DNA of 64,000 nt, taken from Loktanella sp. DSM 29012. GTDB lineage: Bacteria > Pseudomonadota > Alphaproteobacteria > Rhodobacterales > Rhodobacteraceae. Location of the stretch: contig NZ_FOEJ01000002.1 in the NCBI RefSeq assembly GCF_900110705.1, positions 124,001 through 188,000 on the forward strand, read 5' to 3'. A program made the translations under genes and the position numbers. A model generated the notes under the pieces. That model was not told the origin of the DNA and searched no databases. It was given only the letters and a program-made list of their open reading frames with translations. Below are positions 45,293 to 55,017 of the stretch, piece after piece. Position 1 is the stretch's first letter; each line of letters opens with the position of its first letter.

Positions 45293-46626
45293 AACGCCAC
45301 TGACACCCGCAGGCCCGGCGCGTTGTCGTCCAGCGTGAGGGGCGCATCGTGCAGCTCTGCGATCACGGAAACGAGGCTGAGACCCAGACCGCTGCCCGGT
45401 GTCGTGCGGCTGCGGTCCAGGCGATACAATCTGCGCAACACCTTGTCCCGTTCCGTTGCGGGAATACCCGGCCCATTGTCGCTGACCTCCAGCATGACGC
45501 GTCCACCCTCAACACGCAGGCCGAGCGTTATCTGACTGAAGCGCGGCGTATGGCGCAGCGCGTTTTCAATCAGATTGGCCAAAATCTGACCGATCAGATC
45601 ACGGTCCCCCACGACTGGCGCCGCATCACAGGCCACCTGCGTATTCAGACTGCGGTCCGTCTGCTGCGCCGCAGGTTCGTAGAGTTCGGCAAATGTCTCG
45701 ACCAACGGGACCAGATCCAGCGTGACGAAACGCGCCTCGGGGCTGCCCCCCTCGATCTGCGCAATCTGTAGAAGTGCCTGAAAAACCGAAACCACACTGG
45801 CGACATCCGCCTGCGCCTGATCCACGAGGGTCTGTGCCTCCGGATTGAGGTCCGTACGGCCCAGCTCGTCCAGCCGCACCGATATCCGCTGGATCGGCGT
45901 CTTAAGGTCGTGCGCCACGTCAGAAGACACCTGGCGCAATGCCTCGCGTGCGGTTTCCTGCGCTGCGGCCATGCGGTCGATACCATCGCCGATCCGCCGC
46001 AGGTCATCGGACCACCGTTCCGTCGGGCGCACCCGCGCGGACAGATCGCCCGATGTCAGTGCACCCAGCGTGCGCCGCACGGCCGACACCTGGCTGGCGG
46101 ACCGACGCGCCATGACCAGCCCTGCCCCCAGCGCGATCACCAGCGTCGGCAACAAGGACAGCAGTCCGATGGTCCGGTAAATCGACCAAAGCTGGTCGAT
46201 TTCAGCGCGACTGCGCGCAACCGTCAGCAGACCGCGATATTCGCGGGTGGTCAGCGCCAGATATTCGCCCTGAATCGGGGTTTCCGGATTTTCGAGCGTG
46301 GTCAGGACATAGCCTTCTTCGTCGCGGGCCAGACGTCCATTGCCGTAGTGACGCCCGTCGGCGGTCACATAGGACAGCACGACACGGTTCGGGTCGGTGG
46401 CGCGCGCCTCGGCCGCGACAAGTGCCGCCAGCGCCGTAGAGGATGGTGCCGCACGAAACCCGGCCAGATCCTGCCGCAACTGCTGACGCATCTGCATGTC
46501 CAGCGCCCGGCTAGTTGCCGTATAGCTGGCGGCCAGCGACACGACGCTGACCACCGCAAACAGCGCGACAAGCCCGAGGGCAAGCCGTACCGGGCTTGCG
46601 TTAATCAGACGCGGGCGTCTGGTCAT
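45268..46626 (-). CDS. sensor histidine kinase
   Basis: 452-aa membrane kinase. TM1 is at about residues 14-34, a periplasmic sensor region at 35-150, TM2 at about 152-174, HAMP at 175-227, and the H-box VAHDLKTPIQRI with His 239. The N, G1 and G2 boxes are LANLIENALRHTP, VSDNGPGIPA and GSGLGLSLV. The GxG and PIQ forms are typical of envelope or metal sensors (EnvZ/CusS-like), but the signal is unknown. It overlaps its response regulator by ATGA. Confidence 0.93.
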   Translation of the reverse strand: MTRRPRLINASPVRLALGLVALFAVVSVVSLAASYTATSRALDMQMRQQLRQDLAGFRAAPSSTALAALVAAEARATDPNRVVLSYVTADGRHYGNGRLARDEEGYVLTTLENPETPIQGEYLALTTREYRGLLTVARSRAEIDQLWSIYRTIGLLSLLPTLVIALGAGLVMARRSASQVSAVRRTLGALTSGDLSARVRPTERWSDDLRRIGDGIDRMAAAQETAREALRQVSSDVAHDLKTPIQRISVRLDELGRTDLNPEAQTLVDQAQADVASVVSVFQALLQIAQIEGGSPEARFVTLDLVPLVETFAELYEPAAQQTDRSLNTQVACDAAPVVGDRDLIGQILANLIENALRHTPRFSQITLGLRVEGGRVMLEVSDNGPGIPATERDKVLRRLYRLDRSRTTPGSGLGLSLVSVIAELHDAPLTLDDNAPGLRVSVAFQLASARS

Positions 46627-47294
46627 GCCTCGATCCGGTAGCCCGAGCCGCGCACCGTCTTGATCAGTTCCGTGTCAAAGGGTTTGTCCACCTTGGCCCG
46701 CAGGCGGCTGATATGGGTTTCGACCACGTTGGTCTGCGGATCGAAACTGATCCCCCAGACGGATTCCAGCAGCATGGTGCGGGTCTGGACCCGCCCCTTG
46801 CGCCGCAGCAGATGTTCTAGAATGGCGAACTCGCGCGGCAACAATTCGATTTTCTGACCTGCCCGCCTGACCTCGCGCGAGACCAGGTCCATCGTCAGAT
46901 CACCCGCCGTCAGCACCGTCTCTTGTGCCAGCGTGCGCGGCCTGCGGGCCAGCGCGTTGATGCGCGCTGACAATTCGCCAAAGGCAAAGGGTTTGACCAG
47001 ATAATCGTCCGCGCCGGCATTCAGGCCCGCGATACGGTCATCGACACTGCCCATCGCGGTCAGAAACAGAACCGGCGTGCGATTGCCTGCGCCGCGCAGG
47101 GTTTGCACCAGCGTCAGCCCGTCGATTTCGGGCAGCATCCAGTCCACGATCAACACGTCATGATCGGCACCCGTGGCCTGCACCAGCCCGGCCCGCCCAT
47201 CGGCCACATGGTCCACGGTGTGGCCCTCTTCACGCAAACCGCGCGCGATATATTGACCCGTGGTCGGGTCGTCCTCGACGACCAGGATTTTCAT
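46623..47294 (-). CDS. OmpR/PhoB-type response regulator
   Basis: 223 aa from ATG 47294 (MKILVVEDD). Receiver domain with phospho-acceptor Asp 51 (LIVDWMLPEIDG) and KPFAFGELSAR. A winged-helix DNA-binding domain follows, ending with RTMLLESVWGISFDPQTNVVETHISRLRAKVD and IKTVRGSGYRIEA. A GAGGTG ribosome site fits the in-frame ATG at 47312 better, which would add MQTGSA. The pair follows an HtrA-like protease gene on the same strand. Confidence 0.94.
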   Translation of the reverse strand: MKILVVEDDPTTGQYIARGLREEGHTVDHVADGRAGLVQATGADHDVLIVDWMLPEIDGLTLVQTLRGAGNRTPVLFLTAMGSVDDRIAGLNAGADDYLVKPFAFGELSARINALARRPRTLAQETVLTAGDLTMDLVSREVRRAGQKIELLPREFAILEHLLRRKGRVQTRTMLLESVWGISFDPQTNVVETHISRLRAKVDKPFDTELIKTVRGSGYRIEA

Positions 47295-47355
47295 GGCGGA
47301 CCCTGTCTGCATGCATTCACCTCGCAACATGGGTATCCTGACACGAATTCCAAGC

Positions 47356-47403
47356 AAAAGGGCCCCGGTCATGCCACCAAGGGCGCGATACCGGGACCCT
47401 TTT
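47356..47403. terminator. hairpin terminator between the HtrA-like gene and the two-component pair
   Basis: AAAAGGGcCCCGGT pairs with ACCGGGaCCCTTTT (one mismatch) around a 20-base loop. The A and T ends make it usable on both strands. It separates the protease gene from the regulator gene. Confidence 0.6.
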
Positions 47404-47477
47404 CACCCCCGCACACAGTGCATCCGGCCGGGGGTCCGAGGCGCGACCTGGGGCAGCAGGCCGCGCCATGGCTGCAA

Positions 47478-48566
47478 TCAGATGTTCCGGTCGGCCAGAT
47501 TGCCGACGGTCACATCGATCGTCTGTTCGCTGCCGCGCCGCAACACGACGGCCTGCACCTGCGTGTCAGGTGCGATATCCGCCACCGCGCGGGTCAGATC
47601 ACCGACGTCGCCAATTTCGCTGTCGGCAAACCGGATGATGATGTCGCCTTCCAGCAGGCCAGCCGATGCGGCGGGGCTGTCCTCAGAGACGACCTCGACC
47701 ACTGCGCCGATCGGGTCATCGTAGCCCAGCACATTGGCGATCTCATCGCTCATCGGGCTGATCTGCACCCCCAGCCAGCCGCGTGCGATGGTGCCGTCAT
47801 CGGCCAGATCGGCCACGACACGCTGTGCCAGATCGGACGGCACCGCAAAGCCGATCCCGACGCTGCCACCACCGGGGCTGAAGATCATCGTGTTGACGCC
47901 GATCACCTCGCCGTCTGCATTGAACAATGGTCCGCCAGAATTGCCACGGTTGATCGCCGCATCGGTCTGGATGAAATCATCGTAGGGGCCAGACCGGATG
48001 TCGCGCGACACAGCCGACACGATACCCGATGTGACGGTGCCACCCAGACCAAAGGGGTTGCCGATGGCCAGCGCCTCGTCGCCGGGGCGCACCTCGGCAC
48101 TGACGCCCCATGAAACGGTCGTCAGATCTTCTGCCTCGATATCCAGCACGGCGAGGTCGGTCAGCGGGTCGGTGCCCAGCACCGTCGCCTCGTATTCCGT
48201 CCCATCGGCCAGTTTCACCGTCACGGTGTCGGCATCTTCGACGACGTGATTGTTGGTCACGATCATCCCGTCCTCGGACAGGATGAACCCGGACCCCAGC
48301 CCCTGAACGGGACGTCCCTGATCCGGGAACATGGGTCCGAAACGGCGTTCCAGTTCCTCGCGCGGGAAACCGGGTGGCAGGCTGTCTTCGATCGATGGGC
48401 CACGGGCACTGCCCGACACCTCGATAAAGACGACGGCGGGGTTCAGACGTTCGACCAGATCGCCATAACCGCCGGGGGGCACGGCAAAGGCGGCAGCCGG
48501 CATCAGGGCAAGAGCCGTCGTTCCGGCCAGCGTTGCGGCGACTGTGCGTGTCATCAGGGTTTTCAT
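47478..48566 (-). CDS. periplasmic HtrA/DegP-like serine protease
   Basis: 362 aa: a signal peptide (cleaved near AAAFA, residue 28), a trypsin-like domain with the full triad H107 (TNNHVV), D137 (DPLTDLAVL) and S210 (GNSGGPLF), then one PDZ domain (about 262-345: GWLGVQISPMSD, VSEDSPAASAGLLEGDIIIRF). DegP has two PDZ domains, so this is closer to DegS/HhoB in layout, but it is soluble. It probably degrades misfolded envelope proteins. The two-component genes downstream may respond to the same stress, which is inference. Confidence 0.93.
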   Translation of the reverse strand: MKTLMTRTVAATLAGTTALALMPAAAFAVPPGGYGDLVERLNPAVVFIEVSGSARGPSIEDSLPPGFPREELERRFGPMFPDQGRPVQGLGSGFILSEDGMIVTNNHVVEDADTVTVKLADGTEYEATVLGTDPLTDLAVLDIEAEDLTTVSWGVSAEVRPGDEALAIGNPFGLGGTVTSGIVSAVSRDIRSGPYDDFIQTDAAINRGNSGGPLFNADGEVIGVNTMIFSPGGGSVGIGFAVPSDLAQRVVADLADDGTIARGWLGVQISPMSDEIANVLGYDDPIGAVVEVVSEDSPAASAGLLEGDIIIRFADSEIGDVGDLTRAVADIAPDTQVQAVVLRRGSEQTIDVTVGNLADRNI

Positions 48567-48648
48567 GGTGATCCATCCTCAGTTGGTTGCTGAGAATGGA
48601 GATGCCACCGCAGGGTGTCAGGCGCCTGTCGCCATCTATACAAATTTG

Positions 48649-49689
48649 TCAGGTTTGCGGGGTGCCGATCCTGTCGATCATCGACACAAGCTCTTGTGCC
48701 GCCGTCAACGCCCGGCCCGTGGCCTGTGCCATCTGCGGCAACACCATCCATTCCAGCGCCCAGGCTGCCCCGGACCGTTCCTGTTCATGCACCATGGCCT
48801 GTTGCATCAGCCCGGCCTGGCCCGCGTTGAACCGCGCAAGTGTCACCAAAAGCTCGGCCAGCACGGGGTTCTGCTTGTGCGGCATCGCGGATGATGCACC
48901 GCCACTGCGCAGCGCCAGTTCATCCAGCCCCTGCTGGGCCATCAGTGCTGCATCCTGCCCCAGCTTGCCCAATGTGCCTGACATCAGCGCCAGCGTGGCC
49001 GCGTAGCTGACGATGCCGCTGCGGTCACTGTGGATCGTCTGCTGCGCCGTCAAACCCAATGCCTGTGCCATTGCGGCAGCGACACCGTTGAAATCCGTCA
49101 CCCCGACCGGTCCCGCCAACGACAGCAACTCGGTCTGCGCCCGTGCAAGGTCCAGTCGCGCACGATGGTCAATCAGCGGCATCCGCCAGCTCCGGATCCG
49201 GTCAGCGACCGTGATCGGCAAGGCAGCCTGCATCCGTGTCCGCCCCAACAGGGCCGTCTGGCCCTGCGTGTCCGACAACTGCGCCAGCGCGTCGATCAGC
49301 TGTGCCAGCCGTCCGTCCAGCACATGCGTGGTGGCCTGCAATGTCAGCGCAAGGGCCGTATCCATCACGTCCTGCGATGTTGCGCCCGCGTGTATCGCGG
49401 GTGCGGCATCCCCTGCCCCGGATTTGAGCAGGCGCACCAGCGCTGGCACCGGCACACCGTCGCTGGCCATACCGTCACGCAACTGGGACGGCTCAATGCG
49501 AACGCCTGCGATATGGGCCGCCGCGGCCTTTGCCATGGCAGGATCGAACCGACCGGCGGCCCCCATCGCACGGGTGAACGCCCCCTCGAAGGTCAGCATA
49601 TGCGCAAGCTGCGCATCAGCGCCCCACAGGGCCGTAATTTCTATGTCGCCAAACAAGCCCGACAGAAAACCGTGATCGAAAGCGTCCAT
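48649..49689 (-). CDS. pcaB: 3-carboxy-cis,cis-muconate cycloisomerase-like lyase (PcaB)
   Basis: 346-aa member of the fumarase/aspartase superfamily. The signature GGASSAMPHKQNPVLAELL is at about residues 260-278; AGATSQDVMDTALAL and LLGRTRMQAALPITVADRI match PcaB. PcaB cyclises beta-carboxymuconate in protocatechuate breakdown. No other pca gene is near; it starts 10 bases after the C45 gene. It may be a protocatechuate gene left alone or a lyase recruited to this locus. Confidence 0.8.
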   Translation of the reverse strand: MDAFDHGFLSGLFGDIEITALWGADAQLAHMLTFEGAFTRAMGAAGRFDPAMAKAAAAHIAGVRIEPSQLRDGMASDGVPVPALVRLLKSGAGDAAPAIHAGATSQDVMDTALALTLQATTHVLDGRLAQLIDALAQLSDTQGQTALLGRTRMQAALPITVADRIRSWRMPLIDHRARLDLARAQTELLSLAGPVGVTDFNGVAAAMAQALGLTAQQTIHSDRSGIVSYAATLALMSGTLGKLGQDAALMAQQGLDELALRSGGASSAMPHKQNPVLAELLVTLARFNAGQAGLMQQAMVHEQERSGAAWALEWMVLPQMAQATGRALTAAQELVSMIDRIGTPQT

Positions 49690-49699
49690 CTCTCGCCCC

Positions 49700-50671
49700 T
49701 CAGGCAGCGCCGGGGATCGCCACGCGGCGGCCGCCCTCGACAAAATCATGCATCGACATCGGCCAGACCGTACCGGGCCAGCGGACTTCCATCTGGCGCA
49801 ACCGGGGGCGATAGACGGCTGTATAAAGCGTGCCGAACCCTTTGGAAAAGGCGGTCGAGTACAGCGGTGGTTTCAGAAAGGCGTCGATGAACGTTTCCTC
49901 CGGTTCGCGGTGCAGGGTCAGGCGTTGCAGCAGGAACCTCTCGCGTTCGACCGTCGCCGTGAAACGCGCGTGGCTGACCCATTCCACGCTTTCCTGATGG
50001 TTGGTCGCAACGGCATTATGCGTGATCAGCGTCTTGCGGCCCGGCCCCATCATCGCGGTCAGGAACTGACGGTTTTCGTCCAGCACGGTGACGTTATAGC
50101 TCATGTGCGTGGGGATACGCGCCAGCACCGCACCGGCCTGCTCAGTCGTCGTGCAGGTTTGCAGGACATAACGCAGGATCAGCGGCACGCCGAACCCCTT
50201 GCCCACCACGTTGCGCCCGCCAAAGGTCAATGAGATCGCAAGGCCAGCGTCATTCACGCCGTCCACCAACCCCCACAACCCGTCAGACACACCCATGACG
50301 GTACGCCCGCCCCAGTTGGTGCGCAGGATCAGGCTGTCAAACGACCGGCTGTCATAGTCATAGTTACGCACCATGACGGGTTCCGGTCCCTGCCAGATCG
50401 CCTGACTGCATCCCGACAGATAGGCAGGCGGGTTCCAGAACGACAAAAACCGCGCCGGTTTGTCACCGCCGCCCGCCAGTTCGCACAGTTGATCATACAG
50501 GTCGACCAGTTCGGGCATGTGTTTGACCAATGCCCTGCGGCATTCGGCATAGGTGGCACGCGCATGTTCACCCTCGCGCATCCACCATTCGCGATAGGCT
50601 GGCCAGTATTCGGCGAACAGCCCGGCCCATTTGGGACCGGGCTGTTCCTCTGACAAAGCACGCCACAGCAT
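49700..50671 (-). CDS. C45 family Ntn-hydrolase / acyltransferase-like protein
   Basis: 323 aa, similar to acyl-CoA:isopenicillin-N acyltransferase (peptidase C45). The likely autoprocessing site and nucleophile is Cys 88 in LSGCSQAIW; MVRNYDYDSRSFDSL and GVNDAGLAISLTFGG follow, the typical Ntn core. Family members cleave or form amide bonds on small peptides or acyl amines. Its start is 2 bases after the ATP-grasp stop, so the two are surely one transcript. Cytoplasmic: no signal peptide. Confidence 0.85.
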   Translation of the reverse strand: MLWRALSEEQPGPKWAGLFAEYWPAYREWWMREGEHARATYAECRRALVKHMPELVDLYDQLCELAGGGDKPARFLSFWNPPAYLSGCSQAIWQGPEPVMVRNYDYDSRSFDSLILRTNWGGRTVMGVSDGLWGLVDGVNDAGLAISLTFGGRNVVGKGFGVPLILRYVLQTCTTTEQAGAVLARIPTHMSYNVTVLDENRQFLTAMMGPGRKTLITHNAVATNHQESVEWVSHARFTATVERERFLLQRLTLHREPEETFIDAFLKPPLYSTAFSKGFGTLYTAVYRPRLRQMEVRWPGTVWPMSMHDFVEGGRRVAIPGAA

Positions 50672-50673
50672 GA

Positions 50674-52134
50674 TTACATGATCTTGAAGACAGGATCAGC
50701 CAACGCAGGACCGGCGGCTGCGACAGGCAATGGCTTGCCAGTCACCTCTTTCTTGATGCCGTGAATCCATTTTTTCGCGCGTTCGTTCAGCATGAAGTTT
50801 TTCGTCATCGACCGGCCGCGCGTCACCAGAATGCCAATATCGGCCCCCTCGTAGCGATAGTCGCCCGGCTGCAGGATGCGCAAAAAGAAACATTCGTTTT
50901 CGGATTCAACCGCGCGACGGTGATAGTCGAAACGGTCAAAGATCACGCGCCCGTCCTCGGTCATCCGGTAGATTCCGGTTTCCGGCACGGTTTCGCAGAT
51001 ATCGACACTGTCCTCGGTGTGCTTGATGACCATCTGGCTCCAGCCGTCGATCATGTCCGGGTCGGACCAGCGCGCATTCAATTCATCCACGTCCAGATTG
51101 AATTTCTTGCGGCTGAATTCCAGCAGGTGGAACAGGAACAGCGGTGCATCGGCATGGGCGAATGCCGCATGATTGGTCATCGACGACGCACCCGTGATAC
51201 GCGGGTTCAGCTCGCCCAACCACAGATCGCCGGTTTTCTTGTCGATCAGGAAATCCAGCTCGAAATAACCGCGATAGCCTTCCTTGCGGAGCTGCTCACC
51301 GAATTTGAACGTCAGATCCCGCGCCTTGGCACGAACCTTGGGCGGGAACGCCGTGGCCAGGATTTCATTGCCGCACCATCCGCCGCGATAGGGGGTCAGA
51401 TCCTTGAAACCCACCAATTCGGTCATCAAGGGACCGACGATCGTTCCCTGCGACGTCGCACAGGCCTCGATCGCGGAGCCCCGGCAGTCGATCCGTTTCA
51501 TGATCTTGATTTCGCCCTCGCCCACGATCTCATGCTCGTGGCGGCGGAAATCCTCTTCCGTCTTGATGAAAAACGTCGTGTGCCCACTGTCGCCAAAGGC
51601 AGATTGCAGCACCAGATCATGGCCCAGCCCCGCCTTTTCGCATGTCGCGCGCAGGTCCTCGTAGGATTTGACCTCGGCCAGCGTGTTCGGCACCGACGGA
51701 ACACCCGCCTTGTTGCCGATGCGGACGGTTTCGATCTTGTTGTCCATCGACTGACGCAGCTTGGCCTTGGGGAACCAGACCTCTCCGCCCAGTTCCTTGA
51801 CCAGACGTTCGGTTTCGGCGTCGAACATCAGGAACACGAACTTGGGTTTGCCCCCGCGCCGTTTGACGAAATCAATGACTTCCTTGTGTTGCAGCAGGTA
51901 GTTGTTGATGTCCTCGATGGACTGGAATTCGGCGTGCGGCTGCTCGGATGGGCAGAACACGTTCGGATGCTTGCCCTCGTAGCAGTCGATGTAGGTGATA
52001 TATTTGAAATTCTTGACCCATTCGTCCAGGCCCAACAAATTGAAGTTGGTCGCCGAGACAAAGTAGACAGGTTCTTCGTTCCGGTGAAAGAACCGCCGGA
52101 TATCCGAGATATTCTGAAGTACGGCTTTGGGCAT
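50674..52134 (-). CDS. ATP-grasp enzyme (biotin carboxylase-like)
   Basis: 486 aa. The ATP-grasp fold is seen in LRQSMDNKIETVRIGNKAGVP (about residues 125-145), DLVLQSAFGDSGHTTFFI, and the metal-binding GDLWLGELNPRITGASSMTNHAAF. Such stand-alone enzymes usually make an amide or peptide bond by way of an acyl phosphate rather than carboxylate biotin; no biotin carrier is nearby. It lies 15 bases after the decarboxylase and 2 before the C45 gene. Confidence 0.85.
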   Translation of the reverse strand: MPKAVLQNISDIRRFFHRNEEPVYFVSATNFNLLGLDEWVKNFKYITYIDCYEGKHPNVFCPSEQPHAEFQSIEDINNYLLQHKEVIDFVKRRGGKPKFVFLMFDAETERLVKELGGEVWFPKAKLRQSMDNKIETVRIGNKAGVPSVPNTLAEVKSYEDLRATCEKAGLGHDLVLQSAFGDSGHTTFFIKTEEDFRRHEHEIVGEGEIKIMKRIDCRGSAIEACATSQGTIVGPLMTELVGFKDLTPYRGGWCGNEILATAFPPKVRAKARDLTFKFGEQLRKEGYRGYFELDFLIDKKTGDLWLGELNPRITGASSMTNHAAFAHADAPLFLFHLLEFSRKKFNLDVDELNARWSDPDMIDGWSQMVIKHTEDSVDICETVPETGIYRMTEDGRVIFDRFDYHRRAVESENECFFLRILQPGDYRYEGADIGILVTRGRSMTKNFMLNERAKKWIHGIKKEVTGKPLPVAAAGPALADPVFKIM

Positions 52135-52149
52135 CTAGTCTTCCTTTGT

Positions 52150-54945
52150 TTATTCGGCAGCGGTTTTCGTGTCGGATTTCGGCTTGGTTTTCGGCTTGGC
52201 CACGGCTTTGCGCAGGGGACGGTTACGTTTGCCTGCAACCTCGGCCAGCGCCTCGGGGGTGAAAACCCGTAGTCCCAGATCAGCGCGGTAGCCATGAATT
52301 TCGTTCACATCCAGCGCCCGCATGAACGCCAGAATTTCGCGGCTGATCACCTGCCCGGGCACCAGGATCGGAAAGCCGGGCGGATATGGAATGATGAAAC
52401 TGGCGGATACGACCTCTTGGCCGTCCTCCAGCGCGTTATACAGCGTGCCGTCGAGGTCCATGTAATCACAGGACTGTTCATCATAGGCCAGATAATAGGC
52501 CGAACGAATGTCACCTTCGGGTGATTCCAGATCATCCCGAAATGCATCGTGGAAACGGCTGAAATCAGGCAACGGCGGATAGTTCAGCGTCAGATTGGCT
52601 ACACGGCGTTCAAAGCCCAGTTTTTCCATCTTGGATGCATCGTCCAGCAGATCGTCCAGTGATTTGGCGATCTCGACCAGCACCTCGATCAGATAAGCGA
52701 CCGAGCTGCGCGTCGTGCCGATGTTCGTCATGAACAACACAGAATTGCGCGAGGTCTTGTTGATTTGAATGCCGTATTTATCCATCAGGATCTTGGTCTT
52801 GAAAGTGTCCCCGTCCCAGCCGGTGCCGCCGACGGCCAGCGTCACGCGGGTGGCGTCCAGCACGAATTCATCGTTCTGCCAGGCATCCAGGATATCGACC
52901 CAACCGCGATCGGGGTCGTAATACATCTCTGTTCCGCTTTCACGGTAATCCTCGGGGATCATGTCCGCGACGGTCAGCACCTTGAAGTATTTCATCAACA
53001 GCGGATGCGTGGAAATCGCGCGGCGCATCGCCATCGCGGCCTCCAGCTGGCGCTGCACGAATTCGAAACCCTCCAGTTCGACCTGACGCCGGCCCACGTC
53101 CAGCGACGCGATGATCTGATAGTTGGGCGAGGTCGAGGTATGGGTCATGTAGGCCTCGTGAAAGGCCTGCTCGACTTCGCCTTTGAAATCACTGTCATTG
53201 ACATGGATCATCGACCCCTGCCGCAGGGATGTCAGCGTCTTGTGCGTCGATTGCGTCGTATAGACCCGCACGCGAGCCTGCGGTGACGCGACCAGCCGCG
53301 TGTTCAGCAGATCGTCGTCCGTGGCATCGGCCAGCAGTTCCTGCTGTGCTGCATAGGCCTGTGCGTGGGCGTCGGTCTTGAACCTTGCGCGCATCTTGTT
53401 TGCGGCACGCATGCCCGTCCGCTTGCGGTAAGTCGGATTGAACCGGGCAAAGGCGAACCACGCCTCGTCCCACAGGAAAATCAGGTCCGGCTTGATCGCC
53501 AGACATTCTTCCATCACGCGTTCCACGTTGTAGACAATTCCGTCGAACGTGCAGTTGGTCAGCAGCAGCATCCGCACGCGGTCCAGCTTGCCCGCGGCCT
53601 TGAGTTCCAGCAGCTGTTTCTTGATCTCGCGCAGCGGCACGGCACCGTACATCGAATATTCGTTCAGCGGATAGCTATCGAGATAGCAGACCTGCGCCCC
53701 CGCCAGCACCAGACCGTAGTGGTGCGATTTGTGGCAATCGCGGTCCACCAGCACGATATCGTCGGGCTTGATCAGCGCCTGAACGACGATCTTGTTGCAG
53801 GTCGAGGTGCCGTTGGTGGCAAAAAACGTCTGCTTCGATCCAAAGGCACGCGCGGCCAGTTCCTGTGCCTCCTTGATCGTGCCGTTCGGTTCCAGCAGGC
53901 TATCCAGCCCGCCCGACGTGGCAGAGGTTTCGGCCAGAAAGATGTTCGGTCCGTAAAACGCACCCATGTCCTGAATCCAGTGCGACCGGGTGATGGATTT
54001 GCCCCGGCTGATCGGCATGGCATGAAACACGCCCGTCGGCTGTTTGGAATATTCGGTCAGCGCCGTGAAAAAGGGCGTCCGATACCGTGCCTGAACACCA
54101 CGCAGAATGTTCAGGTGCAGTTCGACAAAATCCTCTTGGTTATAGAAAACCCGGCGGCAGTTACCCAGATCGGTGCCTGCGACGGCCTCGACCGACCGTT
54201 CGGTGACCAGATAGGCGTCCAGTTCCGGGCGGATATCGTCCAGCAGACGGCAGAGCGCTGGACCGAAATCCTCTGGTTCCAGATCGTCCAGATGGTCGAT
54301 ATTGGCGATCCCCTGAAGGAACCGGCCAAGGATCGGATGATCCTGACGCGACCGCAGCGTAACGCCGGGGCGCACGACCACGGCCTGGATGTTGTGATTG
54401 AACAGCGCGGCGATCAGCGCGTCCTCGACCGAAGGGACGACCACGGCCTCGTAGATGAACGAATCCTCATGGCGGCGCATCGAATGGACATTCGATTTCA
54501 GCCAGCGCTCCTGCTGATCATTGACCTCGTCAACGATCAGCACCTCGAAATAAGGCTTGGTCATCGCGCGCATCTCGGGGCTCAGCAGCGCTTCGTCGTC
54601 GTGTTCCTCGCGGTCGTCCGCCTCAGCCTGATCGAGCGGAATGTGACGGCGACGATAGGCACCGGTGGTCAGCGCGCGCGCCACCCGGTGCACCGCGAAT
54701 GCCAGTTCGGCAAAGCTGTTGTGACTGAACTGGCGGCGCATGTAATCGAAATCCTGCATGCCAGGAAAGGCCCAGTAGGCCTCGATCTCGGCCAGTTGTT
54801 CGAACAATTCGTCAGCGCGACTTCGCAGTGTCGGGGAAATCTTGGCCGGTGCCTCGCGGGCCAGTTGGGCTGTGACATCCCGTAGCGCACTCCAGCGGTC
54901 TGACCGCAGCTGAGTGGCGGAATAATACTCTGTCACAGAATTCAT
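52150..54945 (-). CDS. PLP-dependent Orn/Lys/Arg decarboxylase, long form
   Basis: 931-aa fold-type I decarboxylase of the biodegradative Orn/Lys/Arg family. PLP-binding Lys 569 is in TQSTHKTLTSLRQGS, with Asp 493 in LWDEAWFAF and ATNGTSTCNKI earlier; an N-terminal receiver-like wing covers about 130-260. E. coli members have about 710-760 residues; this one has an extended N-terminus and a Lys/Pro/Thr-rich basic tail (about 905-931). The substrate cannot be told from sequence: Arg, Lys and Orn are all possible. It is followed by the ATP-grasp and C45 genes and preceded by a nitrilase. Confidence 0.9.
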   Translation of the reverse strand: MNSVTEYYSATQLRSDRWSALRDVTAQLAREAPAKISPTLRSRADELFEQLAEIEAYWAFPGMQDFDYMRRQFSHNSFAELAFAVHRVARALTTGAYRRRHIPLDQAEADDREEHDDEALLSPEMRAMTKPYFEVLIVDEVNDQQERWLKSNVHSMRRHEDSFIYEAVVVPSVEDALIAALFNHNIQAVVVRPGVTLRSRQDHPILGRFLQGIANIDHLDDLEPEDFGPALCRLLDDIRPELDAYLVTERSVEAVAGTDLGNCRRVFYNQEDFVELHLNILRGVQARYRTPFFTALTEYSKQPTGVFHAMPISRGKSITRSHWIQDMGAFYGPNIFLAETSATSGGLDSLLEPNGTIKEAQELAARAFGSKQTFFATNGTSTCNKIVVQALIKPDDIVLVDRDCHKSHHYGLVLAGAQVCYLDSYPLNEYSMYGAVPLREIKKQLLELKAAGKLDRVRMLLLTNCTFDGIVYNVERVMEECLAIKPDLIFLWDEAWFAFARFNPTYRKRTGMRAANKMRARFKTDAHAQAYAAQQELLADATDDDLLNTRLVASPQARVRVYTTQSTHKTLTSLRQGSMIHVNDSDFKGEVEQAFHEAYMTHTSTSPNYQIIASLDVGRRQVELEGFEFVQRQLEAAMAMRRAISTHPLLMKYFKVLTVADMIPEDYRESGTEMYYDPDRGWVDILDAWQNDEFVLDATRVTLAVGGTGWDGDTFKTKILMDKYGIQINKTSRNSVLFMTNIGTTRSSVAYLIEVLVEIAKSLDDLLDDASKMEKLGFERRVANLTLNYPPLPDFSRFHDAFRDDLESPEGDIRSAYYLAYDEQSCDYMDLDGTLYNALEDGQEVVSASFIIPYPPGFPILVPGQVISREILAFMRALDVNEIHGYRADLGLRVFTPEALAEVAGKRNRPLRKAVAKPKTKPKSDTKTAAE

Positions 54946-54985
54946 CGGTCTGTCCTCGTCTCTTTGTGGCGGGACGCCGGAAATG

Positions 54986-55009
54986 GCGCTGCCGGCGCAC
55001 CGGCAGCGC
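54986..55009. repeat. perfect hairpin between the nitrilase and decarboxylase genes
   Basis: GCGCTGCCGG/CCGGCAGCGC, a 10-bp perfect stem with a 4-base loop and no T-run. It starts 9 bases past the nitrilase stop and lies 41 bases before the decarboxylase ATG on the minus strand. It may lower read-through or stabilise the nitrilase mRNA. Confidence 0.55.
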
Positions 55010-55017
55010 AGAAGGCG

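Noticed and set aside
50761-52272. A 503-codon open frame antisense to the ATP-grasp gene
   Set aside because: Shadow frame; it crosses the intergenic gap and has no recognisable domain.
53365-54885. A 506-codon open frame antisense to the decarboxylase
   Set aside because: Shadow frame of GC-rich coding DNA; the decarboxylase frame has clear motifs over its whole length.
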